64,000 nt of DNA from a virus: positions 17,266 through 81,265 of IMG/VR virus record IMGVR_UViG_3300012001_000006; one strand, written 5' to 3'. The notes under the pieces were generated by a model, which did not search any database, was not told the DNA's origin, and saw only the letters and a list, made by a program, of their open reading frames with translations. Shown one piece after another: positions 56,712-63,730 of this stretch. A program made the translations under genes and the position numbers. How positions within the stretch are numbered: the first letter of the stretch is position 1; every line of letters starts with the position of its first letter.

Positions 56712-57678
56712 CTTCTTCTTCCCAAGCGAGGGCAATAAGGGGTGTGAGTGCTTCAATTGCGGCTAGTTGGGCGCGTGTGGCCGCCAAATCAAGTCGCTCG
56801 TGGGTTGCCTGGTTGTCGAACGCAATTAGCGGCAGGCGGGCTGGTATCGCGTCTTCGCGACCGAAGTCGGGGTTGGTGAAAACGCCGTACAGCGGGCTGG
56901 CAAACACTAGCTGCTGCAACGATCGCAGGAGGTAGGGAACTTCCATCGCATCGACGCGTGACGTGCCGTTAGCGCGGTTGTCGCCCGACTTCTCCATCGA
57001 GGAGCATTTGTAATAGAACTTGCGCATGTCCGCGATGCACTTGTCGCGTGCGAATGGCGGCAACGCGTTCAGCTCTTCCAGCACACCCACGTAATCCGAT
57101 GGCGTACAGGTGAACCATCGCCGAAACCATTCCAGGCCGCTGATGTAGCTCGACGATCGCTTCGGCTTGGTGAACAGCATCCCTGCCTTGGAGGCGAACG
57201 GGTTGAACTTCGACATCGACGACTGGAATTCGACATAGCGGCAGCCAGTCATTCGCATCATGAGGTTCTGCATCCGGTACGCGATGCCGGCGCCGCGGAA
57301 GACCGTATCTAGCACCAGACGACTGTTCGTGCAGGAGAAGGCATTGATCCAGATCGCGCGGTGACGGTTGATCAGCTTCGTGTCGCGTCCATTCACGTTG
57401 GGGCGCAGGTTGGTGAACACCTCGTTGCGGCCCGACAGGAGCATCTTCGGTACGGTCATGACACCCACCCCGATCACCTGCCCGCGCAGCACGCAGCGGA
57501 AGATTTTCGGGCCGATCCCCAAGTTCTCCGCCTTGTAGTGCAGTTCGTGCAGAAGGTTCCAGTCATCCTTGGTGCCGCGCTCGACGTAAATCTCAGGCAG
57601 CAGCGAGAAGGTGTGATTCTTCGGCACTTCATGACGCGTGATGTGCCAGTCCGCGGTGTCGGCAACGAGATGACTCAC
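56686..57678 (-). CDS. GNAT-like acyltransferase-fold protein
   Basis: A 330-aa protein. Residues about 40-175 have the GNAT layout: ELHYKAENLGIGPKIFRCVL, the beta strand VIGVGVMTVPKMLL, INAFSCTNSRLVLDTVFRGA with GIAYRMQNLMMRM (CoA-binding turn region), and FQSSMSKFNPFASKAGML as the late beta-alpha element. The C-terminal half is unassigned. In known proteins this GNAT type is found fused or paired with an ABC ATPase (the COG2401 arrangement), matching the ABC gene in this operon. Substrate unknown; Mu Mom, a DNA-modifying GNAT, is a possible analogue. GTG start in a GTGA overlap. Confidence 0.65.
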   Translation of the reverse strand: MSHLVADTADWHITRHEVPKNHTFSLLPEIYVERGTKDDWNLLHELHYKAENLGIGPKIFRCVLRGQVIGVGVMTVPKMLLSGRNEVFTNLRPNVNGRDTKLINRHRAIWINAFSCTNSRLVLDTVFRGAGIAYRMQNLMMRMTGCRYVEFQSSMSKFNPFASKAGMLFTKPKRSSSYISGLEWFRRWFTCTPSDYVGVLEELNALPPFARDKCIADMRKFYYKCSSMEKSGDNRANGTSRVDAMEVPYLLRSLQQLVFASPLYGVFTNPDFGREDAIPARLPLIAFDNQATHERLDLAATRAQLAAIEALTPLIALAWEEEDAPDNQTV

Positions 57679-58013
57679 GGCCGCTCGCCACTGATTGCTG
57701 CGCGCGTGCGTGGCCCGACTTTCATCTCGGCTAACGCTTGCGCGACAAACACCGGCGCGACGCCGGCGCCATTACACAAGATCGACGATTCGCCGACCAG
57801 ATACGGCCCGCCGCGCGTGACGAGACCGCCGCTTGCGTATATCTGGCCTGGCAGGCCGCCTGGGCGCGGAAGGATGTTGAACGGCGGGTTGATGGTGATC
57901 TTGCCGCGGGTCTGGTCGATCTTGTTCTGAATCGCCTTGCGGGCCTGGTCAGTGACGCCTGGTGCGGTCTGAATGAAGCCTTCGAGCCAGTAGGTGAATT
58001 GTTCCGGTGTCAT
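57675..58013 (-). CDS. Hypothetical protein (112 aa)
   Basis: Starts MTPEQFTYWLEGFIQTAPG, a short N-terminal helix common in small phage proteins. A Gly/Pro-rich part follows (NPPFNILPRPGGLPGQIYAS). It overlaps both the upstream membrane gene (ATGA) and the GNAT-like gene (GTGA). No function assigned; the overlaps place it firmly in the operon. Confidence 0.6.
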   Translation of the reverse strand: MTPEQFTYWLEGFIQTAPGVTDQARKAIQNKIDQTRGKITINPPFNILPRPGGLPGQIYASGGLVTRGGPYLVGESSILCNGAGVAPVFVAQALAEMKVGPRTRAAISGERP

Positions 58014-58297
58014 GGTGAGCCTTCTGTAGTTTGAGGATCGCGACGCTTGGCCTCGATCACGTTGCTGTAGAACCAAATCGAAAACGCGATGCCGCACGCA
58101 CCGCCGGCGGCGCAGGTTGTGAAGACGGTCATGTCGCCGGACGCCGCGTACCGGATGAACAGGAAGTTCGCCATCGAGATGCCGAACGAGGTCAGAATGG
58201 CGGCCAGGTAGCGCCCTTGATTGACGTTCTTCGACTGCAAGCCAAGCAGAAAGACGACAAAGAAGTTACTGACGAACATCAGCAGGTAGTCGGTCAT
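58010..58297 (-). CDS. Small membrane protein (95 aa)
   Basis: Three likely membrane helices: LLMFVSNFFVVFLLGL (about 5-20), LAAILTSFGISMANFLFI (about 31-48) and GGACGIAFSIWFYSNVI (about 66-82). A hydrophilic tail ends the protein. Same size class as the membrane protein at 16058-16378. It could anchor operon products at the inner membrane; unproven. Confidence 0.65.
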   Translation of the reverse strand: MTDYLLMFVSNFFVVFLLGLQSKNVNQGRYLAAILTSFGISMANFLFIRYAASGDMTVFTTCAAGGACGIAFSIWFYSNVIEAKRRDPQTTEGSP

Positions 58298-58407
58298 GCG
58301 AAATGTCTCCGGCCGCGACCGTCCCTGAAGTCGATCTGACGCTCCGCCACCAGTTTGGTGAGCGCGCGGCGGCAGTAGGTGTACGCGCTGAAGAAAAAGA
58401 TGCTCAT
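58294..58407 (-). CDS. Very small basic protein (37 aa)
   Basis: A 37-codon frame linking the thioredoxin and membrane genes by ATGA overlaps on both sides. Product MSIFFFSAYTYCRRALTKLV then AERQIDFRDGRGRRHFA: hydrophobic start and Arg-rich end. The coupling supports expression. Confidence 0.5.
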   Translation of the reverse strand: MSIFFFSAYTYCRRALTKLVAERQIDFRDGRGRRHFA

Positions 58408-58733
58408 CGGATGCCCAATATGGAGAGGTGATGTTTGATGTCGGTCATGGCGCCAACCTGGCACGTCAGCCCGACCTGCCGGCCCTTGCTGTAGACCAGA
58501 ATGCTTGGCACCGAGCGCACGGATTCCAAATTCGTCGTTCGGTAGTTCGCGCCGGCGTCGATGATGCAGAGCCGGAAGTCCAGCAATTGCGACAGCTCCT
58601 CAAGCAACGGCTTTACCCGCTGACATGGGGCGCAGGTCGGGCTGGAGAACAGCACAACGACCGGCTCCTTGTACGAAGCCATCAACACGTCATCCAGAAA
58701 GGTGGCGTCGGTAACTTGGACTACTTCTCGCAT
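58404..58733 (-). CDS. Thioredoxin-like protein
   Basis: A 109-aa thioredoxin fold with active site SSPTCAPCQRVKPLL (Cys-Ala-Pro-Cys, about 31-34) and a cis-Pro in VRSVPSILVY. It could act as a reductant for an enzyme of this operon or of nucleotide metabolism, or as a processivity factor as in T7. GAGGGG precedes the ATG; it overlaps the ABC gene by 13 bp. Confidence 0.87.
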   Translation of the reverse strand: MREVVQVTDATFLDDVLMASYKEPVVVLFSSPTCAPCQRVKPLLEELSQLLDFRLCIIDAGANYRTTNLESVRSVPSILVYSKGRQVGLTCQVGAMTDIKHHLSILGIR

Positions 58734-59380
58734 GATTTGAACCCCTCTGGCGTGCGGACGATTTGGACTTTCTCGCGGTACTTCTTGTTGATTTGCAGCG
58801 TAGGTGCCAGGTCAGCAACCATGTCCGAGTGGGTGGTCGCGACGATCAGCGTGGCGCCGACACTGCGCGCGATCTTCTGCATGTTGAAGGCGACGTTGAC
58901 CGCCACGGTGCGATCCAGCACCGCCAGGAACTCGTCAGCGAACCAGACCTTCGACTGCGACTCGATCGCTTTGGCGAGCCGGAACCGGTAGCGCTGGCCG
59001 TCCGACAGTTGGGCCGGCTTGCGCAGCCAGATATAGGCGTCGTTGATGCCGACCATGCCCATGATGTTGGTGCCTTCGTTGGTCGTTTTGCCGATCTGGT
59101 CGATCAGCGGCTTGTCCAGCAGTTCGATTTCGTCGATGCTGACCACATCGAGGCCGCCGGCTTCCATCTGGGCGCGCAGCTCGCGCAGCAGCAGCGACTT
59201 ACCTCCGCCGGACTCGCCGGTGATGTACACCACTTCGCCCTGCTCGATGTCCAGCTCAAGGTTGTCGAACACGACGAACTCTTTGCTGTCCAGGCCAAGC
59301 CCGAATGCTTCTGCGATCTCAAGGACGCGCGGCGTGCGCTCCACCCGCGTCTCGAAGCGTTTGTTGATTAGATATTTCAT
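58721..59380 (-). CDS. ABC-type ATPase
   Basis: A 219-aa soluble ABC ATPase domain with Walker A ITGESGGGKSLLLREL, signature LSDGQRYRFRLAKAIE, Walker B SKVWFADEF and H-loop ATTHSDM. No membrane domain is attached, so it is not a normal transporter. This kind pairs with a GNAT domain in COG2401-type proteins. The ATG overlaps the ParB-like stop, and an operator-like palindrome lies just upstream within the end of that gene. Confidence 0.87.
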   Translation of the reverse strand: MKYLINKRFETRVERTPRVLEIAEAFGLGLDSKEFVVFDNLELDIEQGEVVYITGESGGGKSLLLRELRAQMEAGGLDVVSIDEIELLDKPLIDQIGKTTNEGTNIMGMVGINDAYIWLRKPAQLSDGQRYRFRLAKAIESQSKVWFADEFLAVLDRTVAVNVAFNMQKIARSVGATLIVATTHSDMVADLAPTLQINKKYREKVQIVRTPEGFKSCEK

Positions 59381-60054
59381 GCAGTCACCACTGACTTATC
59401 AACAGGAGCAAAATGTTTCACGAATTCGACGAAGGCTTCGGCGCCGGTCTTGCCGGTCTCGCCTTCGAGCTGCGCCATGAAGATCGCCACAAACCGCTCG
59501 TCTTTACCCTTGATCGACTTGAAGCCGAGCGCCTTGGAGATCTGAACCTCTTTTTCGTCGACCGCGGCAAGGGTGGCGACAGTCTCGTCGGTCTGCCGGA
59601 CGACCGCGGCGTCCAGGTCGTCAACGAAGGCGCCGACGTTCATCTCGCCCATGTCGGCAACCATGAAGTCCAGCTCCTTCTTGTCGAAGATGCCGTCCAT
59701 GTCGAAGGACAGGTCGGCCAGTTCTTTCTGAAGGATGTCGGTGTCGATGTTGGAGATCGCGACGCGGTTGTCGGCCAGACGGTATGCCCGTTCCGCCTCC
59801 ACTGTCAGCCCACTGATGACCTCCACCGGCACCTGCCTCATTCCCATGCTGATTGCGGCAAGTCGGCGACCGTGACCGGCCAGGATGATGCCGGCGGCGT
59901 TGACCACGATCGGATTGCCCACCCATCCAAACCTGTTGATGGATTTGGCGATCTTCTCAACCTGCTTTTCGTCGTGGACTTTGGCGTTCAGTTCGTACGG
60001 GAAGATCGTATCGATGTCACGCAACTCGGTTTTTGCCTTTGTAATTTTGGTCAC
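59377..60054 (-). CDS. ParB-like protein 2 (225 aa)
   Basis: The N-terminal 110 residues are a ParB/sulfiredoxin-fold domain: ELNAKVHDEKQVEKIAKSIN, NPIVVNAAGIILAGHGRRLA (the GHGRR nucleotide-binding motif) and LADNRVAISNIDTDILQKEL. In phages such domains often accompany methyltransferases or other modifying enzymes. The C-terminal half is helical and unassigned. GTG start just after the small Zn-ribbon gene. Confidence 0.83.
   Translation of the reverse strand: MTKITKAKTELRDIDTIFPYELNAKVHDEKQVEKIAKSINRFGWVGNPIVVNAAGIILAGHGRRLAAISMGMRQVPVEVISGLTVEAERAYRLADNRVAISNIDTDILQKELADLSFDMDGIFDKKELDFMVADMGEMNVGAFVDDLDAAVVRQTDETVATLAAVDEKEVQISKALGFKSIKGKDERFVAIFMAQLEGETGKTGAEAFVEFVKHFAPVDKSVVTA
59383..59397 (-). 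promoter_or_regulatory. Operator-like palindrome at the ParB/ABC junction
   Basis: AAGTCAGTGGTGACT (minus strand), preceded by TTGAT, lies within the last codons of the ParB-like gene. A -10 would overlap the ABC start codon, so it may be an operator or a chance coding match. Confidence 0.35.
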
Positions 60055-60055
60055 G

Positions 60056-60232
60056 CTATGCCGCCTTTTTGAACATGATTGTCTTCAGGTCGTGAACGGT
60101 CAGCGCCTCGCTCTCGTCCTCCCCCTCGTAATTGCTACCGTTATCGCAGTCATCGCATTGGAACGGATCGAACTCCGCATTGATGCAGGAGTCGCAGTAG
60201 TCGTACCCCTTGCCGGCGCAGCGTTGTGCCAT
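60056..60232 (-). CDS. Small zinc-ribbon-like protein (58 aa)
   Basis: A 58-aa product with Cys pairs in CAGKGYDYCDSC and FQCDDCD, likely one zinc site, followed by an acidic stretch (YEGEDESEAL) and a helical end. It lies immediately after the ParB-like stop and just before the next GTG. Function unknown. Confidence 0.65.
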   Translation of the reverse strand: MAQRCAGKGYDYCDSCINAEFDPFQCDDCDNGSNYEGEDESEALTVHDLKTIMFKKAA

Positions 60233-60886
60233 TTATGCCTCTGCGTTACGAAGAAGGTGAACCAGCGCGTTGCCGGCATTGGTGAGCGAGTCCTCGTCCT
60301 GGAAGCGTTGCTGCTTCATGACTTTCTCGATCTGTTCGGTAATGACCGACACGTCGCCCGAAGGCACCTTGAAACGCATGATTTGGTGCGTCTGAATCAC
60401 GCGTTCGGTCGGCAATTTGCTTGGGGGTGTGCTGTCGTCGTCAAGATCGAGGTCATCGAGCGCTATATTCACACTTGAGAAGATCGACTGAAATTCAGAG
60501 TCGGAATAAGGCAAGAAAGAGCCTAGTTCTTCAACCCCGCCCAGACTTTCGAGGAGTTCAGCCAATTGAAGCGTGTCGTCGTTACCGTAGCGCCCGTTGT
60601 CCGCGATGCCGATCTCTTTGGCTTGCTTGTCGCTGATCCGGCCGAGGTTGATGATCGGTACGGGGTTGATCTTGAGGCGCAGCGCGGAGTCCCGACGATG
60701 TTCGCCGCCGACGATCTCCAACTGGCCGCTGGCAAGCTCGCGAACGATCACCGGCTTGAACATGCCGAAGCGTTTGATTGATTCGTCAATCTTGACTTCG
60801 TTCTCCGGCGCGACGCGGTTTGTGTTCCAAGGGTTCGGACACAACGACGCTGGATCGGCGGTGGTTTGTGTGTACTGTTGCTGCAT
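60233..60886 (-). CDS. ParB-like protein 1 (217 aa)
   Basis: The N-terminal 115 residues match ParB: NPWNTNRVAPENEVKIDESI, PVIVRELASGQLEIVGGEHR (GGEHRR motif) and IADNGRYGNDDTLQLAELL. The C-terminal 100 residues carry a tail (SKLPTERVIQTHQIMRFKV) that often occurs in such phage ParB proteins. First gene of the operon; its promoter shares an operator with the divergent helicase. Confidence 0.83.
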   Translation of the reverse strand: MQQQYTQTTADPASLCPNPWNTNRVAPENEVKIDESIKRFGMFKPVIVRELASGQLEIVGGEHRRDSALRLKINPVPIINLGRISDKQAKEIGIADNGRYGNDDTLQLAELLESLGGVEELGSFLPYSDSEFQSIFSSVNIALDDLDLDDDSTPPSKLPTERVIQTHQIMRFKVPSGDVSVITEQIEKVMKQQRFQDEDSLTNAGNALVHLLRNAEA

Positions 60887-60909
60887 AGTGGTCGGCTTTA
60901 CCCTAGTGA

Positions 60910-60941
60910 TTGATAATAAGTCATTTGTGACTTATACTTTA
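60910..60941. promoter_or_regulatory. Divergent promoters sharing one perfect operator
   Basis: The palindrome ATAAGTCATTTGTGACTTAT (60916-60935, 8-bp perfect arms) fills both spacers: plus strand TTGATA-17-TATACT toward the helicase, minus strand TAAAGT-17-TATTAT toward the ParB operon. One protein binding here would control both units. Confidence 0.75.
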
Positions 60942-60967
60942 GCATCCTTATACCGAATTGGCAACCC

Positions 60968-62704
60968 ATGACCGAAATAATCACAATTGCATCGAGCGCC
61001 GTCACCGCGAAGCTCCATAAACCGAGCCGCGAGGTGAAGCTGGAGGTGCAGGCGATCCTTTCGTACAACGTCGATGGGGCCGAACACTCGATCTCCTTCA
61101 AGCGCGGATCGTGGGATGGCCGAAGCAGCTTTTTCAACTTCAAGCTCGGCACCTTCCCCGCCGGCTTCATCCATTTCGTCGGTGCGAAGCTGCGCCAGAA
61201 GGGTTACACGGTCAATCAGGTCAGAAAGCCCTTACCGACCCCGCTTGGCCCTCTCAATCCCGTCGTAGACAGCTTCGGTAACGACCCGCGCTACGACTAT
61301 CAGCCCGAAGTGGTCGCCCGTCTGGTCAAACATGGTCAGATCATTGCGCAAGTGGCGACCGGTGGCGGCAAGTCCCGTATCGCGCGCATGGCGTACGCCA
61401 GGCTCGGTCTCCCTACCCTGTTCCTGACCACGCGCGGCATCCTGATGTACCAGATGAAGGACACGTTCGAGCGCGACCTTGGCGTGAAGGTGTCCGTGTT
61501 GGGTGACGGCCAGTTCGGTCACACGATCATCGAGAACGGCGTCGAGAAAACCGCCGTGCGCAAGATGTCGGTCGGCATGGTGCAGACCTTAGTCTCTCGA
61601 CTGGAAGAAAAGACAGTCGAGAGCGAACTCGATCGGATGATGGACGCGCTGATCAAACGCGAGCTGAAGCACTCCAACGCCCTACGAAAGACCCTCGAAG
61701 CAAAGGAAGTGCCGGAGCCTGATATTCGCGCGGCGCTTGTTGCGGCGGACAAAATAGTTGAGGCCGCTCGACCGACAGCGAAACAGATGACCGCGGCTGC
61801 GGCCGTCAAGGTTCACGCGCACATGGCCGATCGCGCCAAGACAATCAGCCTGCTCGGCATGTTCGGGCTGGTGATCCTGGAAGAAGCGCATGAGGCGGCT
61901 GGCAACAGCTACTACGAAATTCTTCAGCATTGCAAGAACGCCCACTACCGCCTGGCCCTGACCGCCACGCCGTTCATGAAGGACTCCGAAGAGTCGAACA
62001 TGCGCCTAATGGCTTGCTCCGGCCCGATCGCGATCAAAGTTACCGAGAAGATGCTGATCGACCGCGGTATCCTGGCACGGCCGCATTTTGAAATCATCCC
62101 GATGGGTATCAAGGCGGGCAAGCTGCACAAGCACACCGCCTGGGCCAGCGCGTACCGACTTGGCATCACCGAAAGCCTCCCGCGCAACACCGCTATCGTG
62201 AACAAGTGCGACCTCATGCGCCAGTACGGCCTGTCGTCAATGGTGCTGATCCAGCAAACCAAGCACGGCGAGATCCTGCTGGAGATGATGATCAGGCGCG
62301 GCTTGCGGGTCGAGTACATCCAGGGCGAGGATGACCAGGAGGGCCGGAAGGCCGCTTTGCGTCGTCTGGCCGCCGGCGAGATCGACGTGCTGATCGGCAC
62401 CACCATCCTCGATGTCGGTGTGGACGTGCCGGCGGTTGGTCATGTCTGCCTGGCCGGCGGTGGCAAAGCGGAAGTCGCGCTGCGTCAGCGCATCGGTCGC
62501 GGCTTGCGTGAAAAGAAGGTCGGCCCCAACCTGTGCTTCGTCACCGACTTCGACGATTCCTTCAATACCCACCTGCGCGACCACGCGAAGCAACGCCTGG
62601 CGATCATCAAAGGTACACCTGGCTTCGACGAGAGCGTGTTGGAGGGCGGCCGCACCTTTAACTTCGAAGCGCTCGGCTATTCCAAAGTCCGGCTGGCCGC
62701 CTAA
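60968..62704 (+). CDS. SF2 helicase (UvsW-like)
   Basis: A 578-aa superfamily 2 helicase. An N-terminal region (about 1-100) with VGAKLRQKGYTVNQVRKP is followed by a Q-type YQPEVVARL, Walker A VATGGGKSRIARMAY, Walker B VILEEAHEAAG (EEAH instead of DEAH), TATPF and the motif VI QRIGRGLREKK. This matches T4 UvsW-type helicases that restart forks and process recombination intermediates. No clear ribosome-binding site. Confidence 0.87.
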   Translation: MTEIITIASSAVTAKLHKPSREVKLEVQAILSYNVDGAEHSISFKRGSWDGRSSFFNFKLGTFPAGFIHFVGAKLRQKGYTVNQVRKPLPTPLGPLNPVVDSFGNDPRYDYQPEVVARLVKHGQIIAQVATGGGKSRIARMAYARLGLPTLFLTTRGILMYQMKDTFERDLGVKVSVLGDGQFGHTIIENGVEKTAVRKMSVGMVQTLVSRLEEKTVESELDRMMDALIKRELKHSNALRKTLEAKEVPEPDIRAALVAADKIVEAARPTAKQMTAAAAVKVHAHMADRAKTISLLGMFGLVILEEAHEAAGNSYYEILQHCKNAHYRLALTATPFMKDSEESNMRLMACSGPIAIKVTEKMLIDRGILARPHFEIIPMGIKAGKLHKHTAWASAYRLGITESLPRNTAIVNKCDLMRQYGLSSMVLIQQTKHGEILLEMMIRRGLRVEYIQGEDDQEGRKAALRRLAAGEIDVLIGTTILDVGVDVPAVGHVCLAGGGKAEVALRQRIGRGLREKKVGPNLCFVTDFDDSFNTHLRDHAKQRLAIIKGTPGFDESVLEGGRTFNFEALGYSKVRLAA

Positions 62705-62740
62705 TCATATTGTATGTTGTCTGAAACCTGTGTATATTGA

Positions 62741-62762
62741 ATCATTCACTTCTGACTTATAA
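62741..62762 (+). promoter_or_regulatory. Operator-like half site with -10 box
   Basis: ATTCA-CTTC-TGACT followed directly by TATAAA, with TATTGA about 17 bases upstream. It faces the small membrane protein at 62772. Confidence 0.45.
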
Positions 62763-62771
62763 AGGCGATCC

Positions 62772-62978
62772 ATGAATCAAGCGCTGTTGATGAACTTTGG
62801 AATTATGGTCGCGGCCGTGTTTGCGCTGTACCTGACGAAAGACCCGCTCGTTCTCCTGATCCCTGGCCTTCTGATGTCGCAACTGCCATTTGGCCTGCTC
62901 GCGCAAGGTCGCGACGGGAATGATGACGACGATGACGACGAGGCGCAACCGATGGGATTCACGCAGGACGTTCACTGA
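62772..62978 (+). CDS. Small membrane protein (68 aa)
   Basis: Two hydrophobic segments (FGIMVAAVFALYL, about 9-21; LVLLIPGLLMSQLPFGLLA, about 26-44), then an acidic Asp run (NDDDDDDE). Predicted inner-membrane hairpin with cytoplasmic ends. Its own promoter element and the terminator at 62998-63025 make it a single-gene unit. Function unknown. Confidence 0.65.
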   Translation: MNQALLMNFGIMVAAVFALYLTKDPLVLLIPGLLMSQLPFGLLAQGRDGNDDDDDDEAQPMGFTQDVH

Positions 62979-62997
62979 CCGATCGCTTTGTTGCCTC

Positions 62998-63025
62998 AGC
63001 GCCTCACTTGGGGCGCTTTTTTTTG
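62998..63025 (+). terminator. Intrinsic terminator after the 68-aa gene
   Basis: The stem AGCGCC/GGCGCT with an 8-nt loop is followed by eight Ts. Confidence 0.85.
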
Positions 63026-63030
63026 CGTGT

Positions 63031-63053
63031 TAATTTAAGTCGTGAGCTATAAT
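63031..63053 (+). promoter_or_regulatory. -10 box with half operator
   Basis: TTTAAGTCG-TGAGC-TATAAT. The right half matches the operator family (same TGAGC-TATAAT as at 9709 and 23222), the left half is degenerate. It faces the gene at 63087. Confidence 0.5.
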
Positions 63054-63086
63054 TATCCTGCAACTTAAACACACGGAGACATTGCC

Positions 63087-63374
63087 ATGACAACCGAAGA
63101 GAATATCGCCCGATTCACCATCACGGTCAGCAAGCCGCATCAGCGCACGCTCGCCGAGTTGGCGAAGCAGTACAAGATCAGCCAAGGCGAAGTCGTTGAG
63201 GTCTTTCTCGACAGCGCAGACATGGAAGAATTCGCCACCTACTTCACCCGTAAGCGCGACGAGAAGGTCGATATGCGGGCTGGCGCCGATAAAGCGCTCC
63301 TGTCGAAGCTCAAGAAGCTCACGCCGGCTCAACTCGCCATGATCGAGAAGATGTCGGCAGAAAACGAATCATAA
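63087..63374 (+). CDS. Small DNA-binding-like protein (95 aa)
   Basis: MTTEENIARFTITVSKPHQR then TLAELAKQYKISQGEVVEVF has a strand followed by two helices, compatible with a ribbon-helix-helix or short HTH regulator. The C-terminal half is Lys/Glu-rich helix. GGAG precedes the ATG. It could be a small regulator; the family is not certain. Confidence 0.6.
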   Translation: MTTEENIARFTITVSKPHQRTLAELAKQYKISQGEVVEVFLDSADMEEFATYFTRKRDEKVDMRAGADKALLSKLKKLTPAQLAMIEKMSAENES

Positions 63375-63399
63375 CCGGCCCTGCGCCATGGAGAAATCA

Positions 63400-63729
63400 A
63401 TGAAAAAAGCAATCGTAATGGGTGTCCTGGTCTTTGCGGCGATGTCCGCTTCGGCCCTATCTCTCGGCTTCAACATGGCCGCGCTCGACCTTCAGCTCGA
63501 TACCTGTCATGCCAGTATCAGGAATGGCGACTATGATTTCTGCCGCAATGCGAAGAGTGAGGCGGTAGACTCATTCAAGCAAGATTATCGCCCCGCCGAC
63601 ATCGCCAACCCCAAGGTGAAGGCGATGTTCGCACAGTGGATGACCGCGATGGATACCGCTGGTACGCGTCAGGGGCAAGCCGAGGAAGCGAAGTTCCACA
63701 CTCTCATGAACGAGCTGAAGCTAGACTGA
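63400..63729 (+). CDS. Exported small protein (109 aa) with signal peptide
   Basis: The start at 63400 has GGAG upstream and gives a classic signal peptide (MKKAIVMGVLVFAAMSASAL, cleavage probably after ASA). The mature part of about 90 residues contains two Cys (LDTCHAS and YDFCRNA) that could form a periplasmic disulfide. Role unknown; phage-encoded periplasmic proteins may act in exclusion or lysis control. Confidence 0.65.
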   Translation: MKKAIVMGVLVFAAMSASALSLGFNMAALDLQLDTCHASIRNGDYDFCRNAKSEAVDSFKQDYRPADIANPKVKAMFAQWMTAMDTAGTRQGQAEEAKFHTLMNELKLD

Positions 63730-63730
63730 C

